A DNA stretch of 64,000 nt from Gnetum montanum (Eukaryota > Streptophyta > Gnetopsida > Gnetales > Gnetaceae), in the NCBI GenBank assembly GCA_015680685.1, contig MNCI01023875.1, positions 201,058 to 265,057 of the forward strand, given 5' to 3'. Positions 48,008 to 60,189 of the stretch are shown piece by piece (position 1 is the first letter of the stretch; every line of letters begins with the position of its first letter). The position numbers were made by a program, and so were the translations under genes. The notes below the pieces were generated by a model that was not told the origin of the DNA, ran no database searches, and saw only the letters and a program-made list of their open reading frames with translations.

Positions 48008-50173
48008 CTACTTAAATCATATGAAAATATTACATCAGGTACATGTCCAAGGGACATATTTTCAATAGTTTTAGGTTCCATACCTATTAATAAAATTTTG
48101 ATTTTTTTAAAGGTAAAGCCATGATTTCAATTTTAATTTCAATTTAAATATTTTTTCTCAATCTAATTATGCATATATTTTTTTTTCATCTCATTATGTT
48201 ATTATATTATTGCATAGGCAAGATTAACAGCAATTAGAATCGAAAGAGAGGAGAGTGAAAAATGCTATGGGCATATTATTTAGATAAATCATAGAGCTGC
48301 AATAAGGTTATAATTTTCATTTTATTTTTGTGAGGTAATCTTAACAATAAATTTGCACGAGTTTGTATGATATTGTTCATGCCACAAGATTAATAGAAAG
48401 ATATTATTGTGCTAATATATTACATTGTCCTTAGGAAAGGTGCATATATATACCTTGCAAATACTTATTACAGCAAAAATTGCATGATTCTACTCCTTAA
48501 TTCATATCATATGCAATGAAATAATATTTTTATGAAAAAATTAAGGGGATGAAAAAGTGTGATTGGTATTTTCTTTGAGCTATAGCATATGGTTATCATG
48601 GATGGATCCTCATCTGATGAATTGTTGGATGTCCAAATATAATTTATCATTTTATCTGCAATGGTAAGATTTATTAAAAAAATTATTTGTTATTTTGTGC
48701 AAAAATGAATAAACACCCATCCAAGAAGACAAACAAAAATAACCAAATTGCAATGATGAAAGAAAGGATGATTTCACCTAAGTTAATTGTAAATGGTGAT
48801 GGTCGCTAACTACCTAAGATTCTTGTCCACCACGCTCATAAATATCAGCCTCTATTCTTGTATAAACATGGTCATAAACAATATAGAATATAAAACTTAT
48901 ATTCCCTCCCCAGAAAAATATATCTAGTAAATAGCATAGCAACACTGTTCAGAAACGGCATAAACTACATAGATAATCTGTGTAGTCAACTTGATTGAGG
49001 ATAAATGGACATGGAATTGGATGTGGATGTGAGGTTGCATGTACAATGCATGCTCATGCTCAGTCCATTTTGAAAGTTGGGTAGGAAAGATGACCATGAA
49101 ATAATGTGATGTAAAGAACGCTTACCCCCTCTCTTAATCAATCTGAGCCATTCTTGTGCCTCTTTTGTGATTGCAAATTTGCAATAATGAAAATGATAAT
49201 TTTTAAAGTTCAATTGTTGCCGTTGATGTTCAAAAGAATCATACAATGGCGACAAACTTGCTAGAGAATAAATGCAATCTCTACAGAAGGAGGTCTGTTA
49301 CCAAGGATTCCAATCTAGCACTGTAAACATGAAAGAGAGGACGCATTTATGAAGTAGCATGCATGCACGACACTAAAAACCATGACATCGCCATAACAGT
49401 AGTGTGCCAACATCATGCTGATGCCATCGCCATTGTAGGCGTACTATGTTCCTGTGCTTTCTTTAGTTACTCCTCCATCTGGCAAAGAAATAGCGAAGAA
49501 CAGAAGCATAATAGCTTAGCAGTAGTTAAACAAAAAGGAGAGGAAATATAGTCAGTTAGTACCTCTGCTAATGAAATCGACAAAAGAAAACCTCAATGAT
49601 CCGCATGGTTTGCATAGCAAATTAAGGACTCCCGAAATAGTACCTCGACAGCCTTTAGATTTCCCTCCCTAGGTCTTTAAATCCACCATTTCAAGCCCCT
49701 TCTACACAACAGAATGAAAATTAACATTGGTTGAAAGAAAATAGCAAAACTGCATTTCTGGAGAGACGTATGAAGATCAAAGATACCCTTATAGAGAGAG
49801 ATTATAGCATAGTGATGAGTAAGGTAATGTTCTGTTCTTAATACCGCTTCGTGAAGATGTTCATGATCATGAGGTATTTTCCGAGGATGGATAGGATAAG
49901 AGAAATGAAAGAATGCTTTGTTATCTTGGTTTCATTTGCTTTAGGTCTTTACCGTCTTAGATATTTTGATGTCATTGAAATCCGTCGTAATGTTGTATTA
50001 GCGCTAGAGAGGAAATGCAAAGGACCCAAAGTCAAGAATTCAAAATGCAAGGGTGGGAAATTTGGCATCAATCCTAAAGGTAAATATGATAGAGATGCAA
50101 TATCAACAATGTTTTATGTCCCTTAGATTGCAAAAACATGCTCACTTTGGGTCCTTCTCTAAAATAGTGGCAT
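48008..50173. other. AT-rich, no recognised gene
   Basis: Less obviously repeat-derived than the rest of the window. Open frames 48986-49255 (minus), 49363-49551 and 49851-50126 (plus) have no domain I recognise. The last has a Lys/Cys/Gly-rich end (RKCKGPKVKNSKCKGGKFG). Confidence 0.3.
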
Positions 50174-50599
50174 TTAAAAAACTGCGAGAGGTTCCATGTA
50201 ATCGAAAAAGTTGTTACTCTGGGAATCACATAGCTCGATACGGCATGCATGTTGGGTCATGCCATAAAATACAAAAAAAAATTTGAAGCACAGTACTTGA
50301 AGCCATGGCAATCCCCTGCTAGTTTGATGAGGCCTTGTTTTCATTGTCTGCAAATTCTTGCCTACATTTTCTATTGACATCAGATTCTTGCTTCTAAAGA
50401 GCTCTGCCTTGTCATCATGCATTCCTCCAGCTCTCCATTCTGTGCCACAACATCGTTGCCGTAGTGATCTATGGCTTTCATTTTTGCTACTACTTTGTTG
50501 TTCAATTTTCATGTTTCGAGTATGTTTAAATTTGTAACTATGAATAGTGTACAAACTCACTCTTTCTTCTTTTGAGTTTTGAAATTCTAACATATGCAT
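50174..50599 (-). other. unrecognised 141-codon open frame
   Basis: The longest open frame in the non-retrotransposon part of the window. It starts MHMLEFQNSKEERVS, has a charged middle (GGMHDDKAELFRSKNLM) and a hydrophobic end. No domain, signal or homology is recognised. A plus-strand frame overlaps its low-coordinate end. Probably chance or an old exon. Confidence 0.2.
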
Positions 50600-52436
50600 A
50601 AACTTTTTTTTCCTAGAAACATGAAGAATTATGTAGATGCATTGCTATTCTTACAATTGTATTTATGCGAATACTTTTTGGTATTTGTTACTGGACTTCA
50701 TTTGTAAGAATCAAATTCTAAAGAGATTACCGAATTTTGTGTTTACATGTCATAAGATAATGAATCTAGTTACACTAAAAATGCATTATTCTTCTCTGTA
50801 ATGCAATTAAAAGGAGAAAAAACCAGATGTGACTGATTGTTGTTCCCTTCTCAAGCAATGCTTTAATGAAAAAAGGCTTACATAATAGAAGGGTATATGA
50901 ATATAGAAATTCACATACTGGATAAACGTTCTATGTACAAAGATTGAAAAATGGTATTGATTTCAAAAATCCACCACGGTTAGATATGACATGTTTTTGT
51001 TTTATGATGGTAAAGTTTTCATTTTCCAATGGTAAAGCTCAATTACAGTATATTTCAAATATAGCATCATTTTAAATTTCATTGGTTAGCTAAGAATTAG
51101 CAACATTCAATGCATTAAACTTAAGGTTGCCAATTGGTGATGTGGCTTTGCAGACTATCTACCACACGAGCACAGACTATGATACATTGATATATATTGG
51201 ATTTACTATGATACAGAGGAAGTGTTATCATAGTAGATTTGGAAACCTAGCAGTTACGATAAGTAACATATAATTACATGAGTTTTACTTAAGTTCTACA
51301 AAGTTTTTGTTTGGCTATATGTCCTTAGGTTTTGGTAACCCCAACAAGCAAGAGGTTGTTAGTTTGAATTTCTAACCATACTTTAAAATAGTTAAAAAGG
51401 GTGAAACAATCATCGCCTGCTCCTGAATGGTCATTCAATATGTGTAAAGGTATGATTCTATATGCCCTTACGCCAACATAATTAGGGTATGTGCTAGTAC
51501 CATGTTTTGGACCAAAATATTTAAATGCAAAGCACTACGAGTTAACCAGGTATATGCAACATATTAATGCTATAGCAAAAGGTTTTTTAAAATCCCTTTA
51601 ACTTGTAATTACTTAAAAATTTGTAATAGACAATCCATTTTAAATTTGAAATACTGTATTCTACTTTCATATAACGGGATCTTCATCACCAGTATTTTAC
51701 AGCTGCTCAAAACGCAGCGAAAACATGTTTGAACATGTTAGTATAGTGTGAAGAAGGGGAAGCCGCAAAGATGGTTCAAAACGCACTAAAAGTATCATTA
51801 GACTAAAAGTATGCAAGCTTAGAAATATACGTATGCAGTAAGTGTGATATAATTACGTGGAAGAACAATGAGGAGGCAGGTGCAAACAGTACTGCGTTGA
51901 ATGGATGCCCACCATGCAAAGGTTTGGTATAAATAATGGTTCACATGTGCATATTTAAAATGTTTAATTTGCTTGCACCAATGTAATCTACTAAGATCCG
52001 TAATCTTCGACCTCGATATATGCAGAGATGCAAACTGCAACGATTCACGAAATCAAGCAGGATTAAGGTCCACAAATTCCGCCATTAAAATATTGGAGTA
52101 AACCACTTGAGACACCAGGGTGAATATGGAGGATATGATATTTTTAACCCAAAAAAACCGGTGCACTTGTATTAGAAAAACAAAAGAAAATTAATTGTCT
52201 TGAACAACAATGAGAACCAGTCGCCATAATAGAAAATTAGGGTAGAACGGTGCTTGGCTTTCAAGGCTTAAACAAATTGATTCTACCCTTACCGTAATAG
52301 ACGTGGTTTTGGAAGAGTAGCATGCTTCTAATGATTATAGTCAAATCGTTAGGGCTAACAGCAATTTTCTCTTGGTATTGGTGTTTATCGTGTGTACGGG
52401 TAATAAATTTAATTTTAAAATTCTTTTACTGCATCC
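50600..52436. other. AT-rich, repeat relics only
   Basis: A SINE-like body module (GGCTATATGTCCTTAGG) lies near 51315, followed by a B box-like TTAGTTTGAATTTC. No gene seen. Confidence 0.3.
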
Positions 52437-52645
52437 AACTACATGTACTACCACCGTGGCTCTTTTGAGTAGCACTAATACCATTATATTGTAATGGTAT
52501 TTACCTAAAGGTACTAATATTATTAGTATCATAGTATACTACTTTTACCACAACTACATGTACTACCACCGTCGCTCTTTTGAGTAGCACTAATACCATT
52601 ATACTGTGTTTATCTAAGGTACTAATATTATTAGTATTTAGTATA
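52437..52645. repeat. 115-bp tandem duplication with hairpins
   Basis: AACTACATGTACTACCACCG begins both copies (52437 and 52552). Copy 1 holds a 10-bp perfect inverted repeat, AATACCATTA/TAATGGTATT, and a TACTAAT/ATTAGTA stem; copy 2 has lost one arm of the first hairpin. May be a fragment of a foldback element. Confidence 0.8.
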
Positions 52646-52754
52646 CTATATAGTTAGGTATCAAAAATCATGATATGTGAGTTAGTCTTCAAGGTTTTAA
52701 GTTATTTTAGTTTCAAAATTAAAGGCTGTTAAATCCTTGAAATAATTGTAGCAA

Positions 52755-52885
52755 AGGTGCACCCTAAGATATATAGTCCAACTCGAACTTTATCACTCAA
52801 CATTGCCCTCTAAAATCAAACCTATGGCTTGGAGCTTTCAAATCAAGTATTAGTATTATTTTAACACCTCATTGTGAATTTAGAT
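52755..52885 (-). mobile_element. SINE-like repeat
   Basis: Minus strand: decayed A box, then AAGCCATAGGTTTGATTTTA as B box region, then AAAGTTCGAGTTGGACTATA and a TATCTTAGGGTG body module. Homologous to the copies at 40.4-41.1 kb. Confidence 0.45.
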
Positions 52886-52889
52886 TTAT

Positions 52890-54299
52890 TTAAAAATTAT
52901 TATTATATATATAATTATCAAATTTTAATATAGTACATTAATTGCATAATCATAGTTAAAAACTTTTTAAGATATATTTAGAGGTTGTTATTGTAGAATA
53001 TTTAAGAAACAAATCCACATTAATATCCATAGGTGCAAGCTCCACAACTTATGGACTTATGGACTTATGGACTTTCTCTTTCTCTTCAACACGCTCCACA
53101 ACTATTGTGGAATCTAACATGGTTGTGCAAGCTAAGAAAGATTCATATACTCATTACAACTTATTTTATTCTCAATATAAAAGTACATATACTTCTATTG
53201 AGAAAAAAAAATCTATTTCATAAACTTTTAACTTAAATATCTATCCAAGAGATCCTATGGATCTTCGGATGTAATAAAGCTTTAATTTCATTTCATTTTA
53301 AATAATTATTCTAATACAGATATGTGATGCCTACTTTTATTTATTTTTTCCCTTCAATGACTTCTTCTTAATGATATTTTTTATATTTTGGTTTTCAAAT
53401 TATTTCAAGTATTAATTTTTTTCAATATAATTATGTTTTCTTTTTAGTTTTGATAAATATCAAAATAGTATCACAGATTAAAAATTGATGTACTAAATCT
53501 ATTTAAACATTAGTAAAAATTTTGAATTACTAAACCATTGTTCTTAATTATCATTTTTTGAAATTGTGTAACATTTTACCAGCATGACATCATAGATAAA
53601 AAAAAATCATAACTTTTTCATTTGGGTGTTTTCTTCATGAATATATTTACTACATCCATCTTATAATAAAATAGCTTTCATTTCTCTACCAATTGGTTTA
53701 CTACATCTTCATACCTAAATTACATATTTGTTCTTGTAAATTTATCCAATGTGATTACGTTTTTTCCTAAATAAGTTAATACTATGCTTAGATAATACCA
53801 TGGACTACCTAGAGAGAATTAAAACCATCTAGTTCAAACTAAGAAATTACATTTAGAGTTCTTTCATGTAAGTCTACTTACATATTTGAACTATTAAATT
53901 TATGAAAGATAATTATGCTTTATTTGGAATTTCCTAACAATATATCTCATAGGTTGATAGAGTCCATAAAAAGTATAGTAACTAATGCATGAGTTTAAAG
54001 GAATTATTATTATTTTTATTAAGAAATGTAAATTATTTTACCTATTGAAAAATGCATAACATGTTTAACACTATTTTGATATATGTTTTTAAATATAGTT
54101 TTAGCAAAAGTACTATGTTATTCAACCTAAAAGAAATGTTAAGCATTATTAATTGTAATTTTGGCAGATAGTGCAAATTATACTTGGACTGACTCCATAA
54201 TACATTATCCTTGTTGCAATGTCTTATATAAAACCTTAATCTAGTATATTAGAACTTGATGATTCTCTAGTGGATCTAATTTTTATCTCTTTAATTTTT
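52890..54299. other. AT-rich, no gene
   Basis: Contains a triplicated ATGGACTT unit near 53050 and the GATCCTATGGATCTT block at about 53250 shared with 41788. Otherwise nothing recognised. Confidence 0.3.
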
Positions 54300-54430
54300 C
54301 TTTAATAAATTTGATCTCTCTCATAGAAGGTCTTTTCCATAGCATTTGAAATTTTATATGTTGAGGCACATGAGTGAGATTCTAGTAGATGACCTTATCT
54401 CCAAGTTGGAATTCTACTCATTATATTCTA
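54300..54430 (-). pseudogene. gypsy integrase C-terminal fragment
   Basis: Aligns at nucleotide level with 24590-24680 (O1 integrase tail): the CATGwGTGrGATTC and CTTATCTCC blocks are shared. The core does not follow; 54437-54739 is instead a Met/Asp-rich low-complexity frame that I regard as non-coding. Sequence to 55260 may be further gypsy relic but is unreadable. Confidence 0.4.
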
Positions 54431-54739
54431 GTGTCATCATGTTGTTTGGTATAGGACTTGTATAAAGTAATGATTCATCATACTTGTCATGGTCTTCATG
54501 ACCCCTATCATGACTATGTCTTCTTTTGTATTACCTGCTATGTCTTTGTTTATCATAATATCCTTCTTCTTACTTACATCAAACATCTTTTCAACCATCC
54601 ATATGATGGTTCCTTCCATCATCTCCATCTTGTCAATGATCATTACCTCGTCTATTTTGACCATGTTCATCCTCATGAAAGCTTGATGATGAGGATGAAA
54701 AGAATGAAGATGAAAAAATATGAGACTTATGTTCATCAA

Positions 54740-55861
54740 TCTTCTATGAGCATTTGTATTCTCTTAGTTTTCTACTAAAAAACATTGTCCTTGAGGTCCT
54801 CCTTGTCCTTGATCCTATTCTCTACTTACCTTGGTCGCTTGCCAAGAATGAATGTAGCCATGGATGGTTCATATCCTCTCCATTGAAAGCTGAAAGATTT
54901 TGGTGTTAGGATATGCTAGATTGATAATCAATGTCCTCCTTTTCTAACTACAATGTTAAATGGATAGAATCTTCCTTTCTTTTGAAACCTTCCTAGTGAG
55001 TCTTCAGGAGTTTATCTTTGTGAATTTGAACTCTATAGGTTGGTAAGCTCTAGATATTTCATCAACCTTTTTATAGTCTACAATTACTACTTTAAGCCCT
55101 AGTTTCATCAATGTTGTCATGAGCATCAATGACACTGAATGATTAGATGGTAACATGATGTCACCCTCTAGGTCTCTCCATTACAGCTCATCTTTTGAAG
55201 TATGAAGATGAAACCTAGATGGTATGGGTTTGTACCATCCTTTCTCTTAAGTAGCATTATAAAATTTTATACTCTATATCTAATAGCCAAGTTTGGATAA
55301 AATCTAATAAACCAGTAAAGAGATGTAATATTTATAAGAAATATGTCCAATTTTACTAACAAAATAATATATAAAGTTTGAATAGTTCATGTAGAAAATT
55401 TATTTTGAATGCATTCTAATAGTCTCTGTTATATTGTTGAAAGCCTTGACCTCAATGTTTCATAACTATATAATAATATTTGTTGAACTAGCTAATACTA
55501 CTTTTACTTTTGGTTATTATATGTATGAATTTATTCTTATGCACACTTATTACAATCAATCAAAGTAGTCGAAAGCTCCTCTTATCACTTTTAATTTTTC
55601 ATTCAACTTTTCAACTCAATGAGATAGTGTAGTGGTAATATTTTGAGAGAGTGGGTGAGGGTGGTCACAGCAAATGATATATATTGAAGGTATGTTCTTT
55701 TCTTTTTTTCGGTTTTCTTTTGAATAAAACCTAGCATCCCCATCTCCATGTAGAAACGTCCTCATATAATTATATGTCCATCTCTTACATGAACAAAACT
55801 TCTCAGTTTATGCATAGTTGTTTTTGAAGTATCCCAGATATTCTGAGATTCTAGCCGTACG
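54740..55861. other. unassigned, probably old gypsy relic
   Basis: Minus-strand fragments such as MLPSNHSVSLMLMTTLMKLG near 55150 are suggestive of retroelement coding sequence but too decayed to place. Confidence 0.25.
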
Positions 55862-56059
55862 CTATTTAACATTTTTCTTACGGCGAGCTCCTGTCTCAGG
55901 CATACAAAAAAGCGACACATTGTTACTGCAAGAATAACAAGCTCCTTTCTCAATCATTTCACATGGAATGTGTGGCAGATATTTCACGTCTATCCAAATA
56001 CCCGTCGGAATTGCGTTACCATTAAAGCCTTTTTCCTCTTTTTTTTTATTATCTGTCAA
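55862..56059 (-). other. small Cys-containing open frame, unrecognised
   Basis: 65 codons with a Lys-rich start, then IPTGIWIDVKYLPHIPCEMI and a cluster of four Cys (C-E-M-I-E-K-G-A-C-Y-S-C-S-N-N-V-S-L-F-C), and a basic end (ARRKKNVK). No signal peptide. I do not recognise a family. It could be a short exon or chance. Confidence 0.2.
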
Positions 56060-56079
56060 TAAGATTTCCCCGTCATTGT

Positions 56080-56580
56080 AAAATGCTGATGTAAATCATT
56101 TGCATTTTCACATGCAATGAAGAATTCTTTTTAAAAAATTCTTTTAAAATTCCATTATTCATCGCTCCAACCACTCCTACAAATTACATTTCTATTAAAA
56201 GCCCTTTTTTATCGCTCAATAACTCGTGTATTAAAAGCCCTTTTTTATCGGTCAATAACTCGTGTTTAAAAACTTCCCAGATATCACTCTACAGCATAGT
56301 TTTTCAATTCGTAGAATTTTTGTGTACCCGACTTGAGTGATTGTTACTTTTATAACAAACTTTATTTTTATAAAGATATCAATACTTTTAGGTATGATGT
56401 TTCTCACTACCGATTTATAGTTATCCTTAAAACATCCCTACCTAATACATTTTTTGACTTTTAAAACACTACTTTAAAATGCTAATATAAATCATTTGCA
56501 TTGTGACATGCAATGCGGAATTCTTTGAAAAATTTATTTTGAAATTCCATCATTCCAACCATTTTTTCCTAGAAGTTAAA
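56080..56580. repeat. direct repeats, 396-bp offset and 36-bp tandem
   Basis: Blocks beginning AAATCATTTGCATT at 56092 and 56489 are about 80 bp long and similar. Between them the unit ATTAAAAGCCCTTTTTTATC with its flank is tandemly duplicated at 56194-56229 and 56230-56265. No coding sense. From 56581 to 57560 nothing is recognised. Confidence 0.7.
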
Positions 56581-57560
56581 TTCCATAAATGAAATGTTGG
56601 AAACCAATTTCAATAAAAATTCTCAGATTCTTTTAGCACCTTCTATTTTTTTCTTTTTTTCTTTTTGAAAATCAAACCAATTAGAAAGAAAGTCAAATTA
56701 GCGAGAAGATTTCAATTGAAAAAATGTTTTAAACCTCGAACCATTTTCCTCCCAATCTGGAATTCCATTGGTGTGCATTTATGTGGAGACATCATCAATG
56801 ATTATAGACTTCTTTGGTTGAGACTTGAGAGACCATTCTAAACTCCATCACAAGACATGACACACCTTCCATGGCCACACAAAATCTTGGCCATTCATCA
56901 TGAGGTATGTTCTCCCCAAATTCTATTTATAATTTTCAATCTTAATTCCAATACACATCAAACAGAACGGAGCTAGCTTAATAGTTCATAGATAATACTG
57001 AAGTTCTTTGTGTAATGGACAACTTTGTAAATAGAAAAATTAGAGGAGCCCTTGAAATTAAAATGTATTCTAATAATATTAATTAAGATCAAAGCTAGTT
57101 CACTCACTTAATGTAATGGTTAATTTTAACAAAAATTAAATAATGTAGAAATATACTTGAAAATCCTATTTACTTTAATCTTTTCTCTCATTAAATTTTT
57201 TCCTTTTAAAAATAGCTTATAGTATATTTTATGCTTATTTACAAACTCATTACCTTATATGTTAGAACTTGTAGGAGTTAGAGCCCCCAAAAATATTGAT
57301 ATTGAGCAAAGAAAATTTAGAGTATATCACAATGTTGATGCTAAGTAGATATTATCAAGAAAAATATATAGAAAGAAAAAAAACTTTATGATTTTACGAC
57401 TATCTACTTGGGAGATCAACCTTACAATTGATACATTATAAAATAAGTGAAGAAAATTAAATGTTAGTAGGGAAGAAAATCCCAGTTCTACAAAATTTAG
57501 ATCACTTTTCAATATCCATAATTGAACTTAAAATAGCAAAAGAATCTAAGATAAAGAGTG

Positions 57561-57620
57561 ATGAGCGGCGAGGTAACCCTATGTCCAACCATGTAAATCA
57601 CAAATATTCATGCACAATTG
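57561..57620 (-). mobile_element. LTR end relic
   Basis: Starts TGATGAGCGGCGAGG and matches the minus-oriented U5 end seen at 15011 and 15152. It is cut at 57620 by the G1 LTR, so an older minus-strand LTR was the insertion target. Confidence 0.65.
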
Positions 57621-58067
57621 ATGAGATGCGATATTGCATGCACCGCGATTAGGCTAGTTAGGTGCCTCAGTACGACCACTTCGAGCACGTGCGTTACATG
57701 TGGTGATCCTAGTAACGATTAGCGTTTGGTAGCCACAGTTGCATAGTTTAGGGTGTGTACGGTAAGTGGGAACGGATGCTGACGCTAGTTAATTTAGACT
57801 TAGTCTTTAGTTAGAGTTAGTTAGCTTTCTCAACCCTTCGCTCTTAGCATAGAAGACATAAAACCATAAAAGATCATAAAAATCATATACCTCAGACTTA
57901 CTTAACCATACACCATGACAACAACAAGTAACTATGGAAAGACAACGAATGATTAACCCCAAGTGTTCCATGGGGCGTTTAGGAATTTAGTCTGTGGAGT
58001 TCAACTGGATCGCGCATGGTATGCTCGTTTCGTATGGTTGAGTGTAGGGGTACCTCGCCACTCATCA
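57621..58067 (+). mobile_element. G1 5' LTR, internally deleted
   Basis: Starts TGATGAGATGCGATATTG, ends CACTCATCA. Compared with the 962-bp G2 LTR it lacks about 500 bp containing most words and the TATA box; the join is at CACCGCGAT/TAGGCTAG near 57650. A primer-binding site follows. Confidence 0.8.
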
Positions 58068-58068
58068 T

Positions 58069-58086
58069 TGGCGTCGTGGCCAGGGA
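58069..58086 (+). other. G1 primer-binding site
   Basis: TGGCGTCGTGGCCAGGGA versus TGGCGCCGTTGCCGGGGA: three differences, two of them transitions. Confidence 0.78.
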
Positions 58087-58189
58087 CTAAGTGTTTTTGC
58101 ACTAAACAAAACATAAGGGATATCACTCACATCGTTGTGAGCCTTAACGAACCTTCTGGTTAATCAAAAGATAAAAAACTTATATAACG

Positions 58190-60189
58190 GTAAATTAGCA
58201 CATTGGTTAAAAATGCCTTCTTCTCATAAGAGCAACTCACCACCTAAGGACCACACATGAGACAGTCGGCAAGAAAAAACACATAACCAAAATCAGCCAA
58301 GTCCTAAACAATATAAGATCAAATATACTCATCCCAATGAGTGTATTCCAGATTTTAATTTTATTCTCCATTAAGATGAATAGCTACGGTGTAGAGATTT
58401 GCAAGGTAAGATTGTGTTACCCCCAGATCAATCAATCTCTCACATGCTTTTCTGTGCCTTGGCACAAATAGGCATGATCGAGCTATATGCTGAATACATT
58501 GCGGAAGACTTTGACATGAGATGAGAAACCCCTTATCATGGGTTCTTTAACAAAAGATGTTCCCCTTCCTAATGATGGTGAGGAGGTTGGGTATCAGAAC
58601 CTATGATCAGCGATACATATCCCTGGTTTTGATGCCCGTGAACACCAACTGTTCATAGAGGGAACAACCACTTATGCTAAGGACAAGCACTTAGATCGTC
58701 ACCACGATCGGGGTCGTAGTAGCTGAAGAGAAGGCAAGAAACATCGTCATGGCGATGGTTCCCTTTCTTCTTCCACTTCTTCACATCACTCATCCTCTCC
58801 TTCCACATCTAGGCACAACCACCATGAACATAAAGGAGAGGATAAAAGTAAGAAGGACGAAAGACCTCGAAGGGAAAGTCGAGAGAGAGGACAAGGGCAA
58901 GGATGTAGGGAGAGTAGGAAACAACACAGACATCACAAGCATCATGAAAGAGATGATCATGATGAGCCCCTACTTGTAACCCGAAGTATGCTTGACATCA
59001 TGGAGGCAGTTAGGATTCCCACAAGGCATTTAAAGGATAGTCAGATCAAACGATTAGACATGAACAACATCCCACTTTTTGAAGGGGGATACAATGCTAA
59101 TCCACAAAATCATTTATAGGCATTCCACGATGCCTGTGCCTTGCAAAATATAGAAAATGAGTGGCAAAAACTTAAGTTGTTCCCAAGGACACTCACTAAA
59201 CAAGCACAGAGCTGGTACTGGTCCCTAGAACAGGAAACCATTAGGAGGTGGAGTACGATGCTAGAACTGTTCAACGATAAGTATCAAACGTACTCGAGAG
59301 TGTCCAATTTGTGTAAGTAGATCCAAGGTTGGAAACAAGGTACATACGAACCCTTGGATGCTGCCATGGCCTGCTATTACACATTGTTACATCGTTGCGT
59401 AGGCCATGGGTACGCTTAGCAGGATCAACTTCAGCACATCGTGGATGGGCTAAGGCATGAAACCAAAAGAACCCTTGGAACTTATGCCCAATGGAGACTC
59501 TCATAACTTAGAGCCCATGAAGTTGATAGCTTGTTGGAGCAAGTAGCAAACGAAGAAGGTGAGCTACGCAAAAGGGAAAGTGTGGAAGAGTACAACCGCG
59601 GTCCCTCCCTTCGAAAGAAGGGAGTGAAATTTTGTGATGAAGAGGATGAGTCACCAATCAAAGAGTTGGTGAACCGGAAAACCTTGCCAATCCAAAAAAT
59701 TAACAACAGAAATAGCGGCTAAGGTAGACGACATATGGAGTTCCTTAGACTCAAAAATTGAAACTATCTTAAAAATTGTAGAAGCGTCAAAGGTAGAACA
59801 AACTAGTGACAAAGGTAAGAAAAAGTGAAGAGATTTAAGCCCTGCACATAACAAGGGTAAGGGGAAAATCACTAACTCCGATGTGGCTATGGACTCTGAC
59901 ACAGACGATGATGGTGGATGTGAGATCTTCCATTATGACCATCCTAAGGGATGTTGCCCCATCATCTTACATCTAGAGGAGTCTAGGGTGTTTGCGCTTA
60001 ATCCAAGACTCAACCAGTGGCAAACACCCCAAAGGTTACGTTATCCACAGAGTAACCCAAAGCAGTTCCACCAACCGTTAACGTATTATCCAAGTGGAAC
60101 TCCACCACAGCCTAGCGAACAACATCAGTAGTGGCAATACCCACAGTCATGGGGGATGCCATCGTCGAAACATCAGTACCCTTACTGGC
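58190..60189 (+). pseudogene. G1 gag
   Basis: Homologous throughout to the G2 gag. N-terminal blocks (PPDQSISHMLFCALAQIGM) lead to a His/Arg/Ser-rich charged segment, then the retrotransposon gag domain: SWYWSLEQETIRRW, LELFNDKYQTYS, EPLDAAMACYYTLLHRC and LLEQVANEEGELRKRES. A CEIFHYDHPKGCCP motif follows in the C-terminal part. In-frame stops at 59117 (TAG) and 59318 (TAG), among others. It stops abruptly at 60189 where the G2 LTR begins; the next expected bases, CAGCTTGACC, are seen only in the G2 copy. Confidence 0.82.

Noticed and set aside
54437-54778. ORFs of about 100 codons in both strands
   Set aside because: Met/Asp/His-rich low-complexity frames that mirror each other; no domain.
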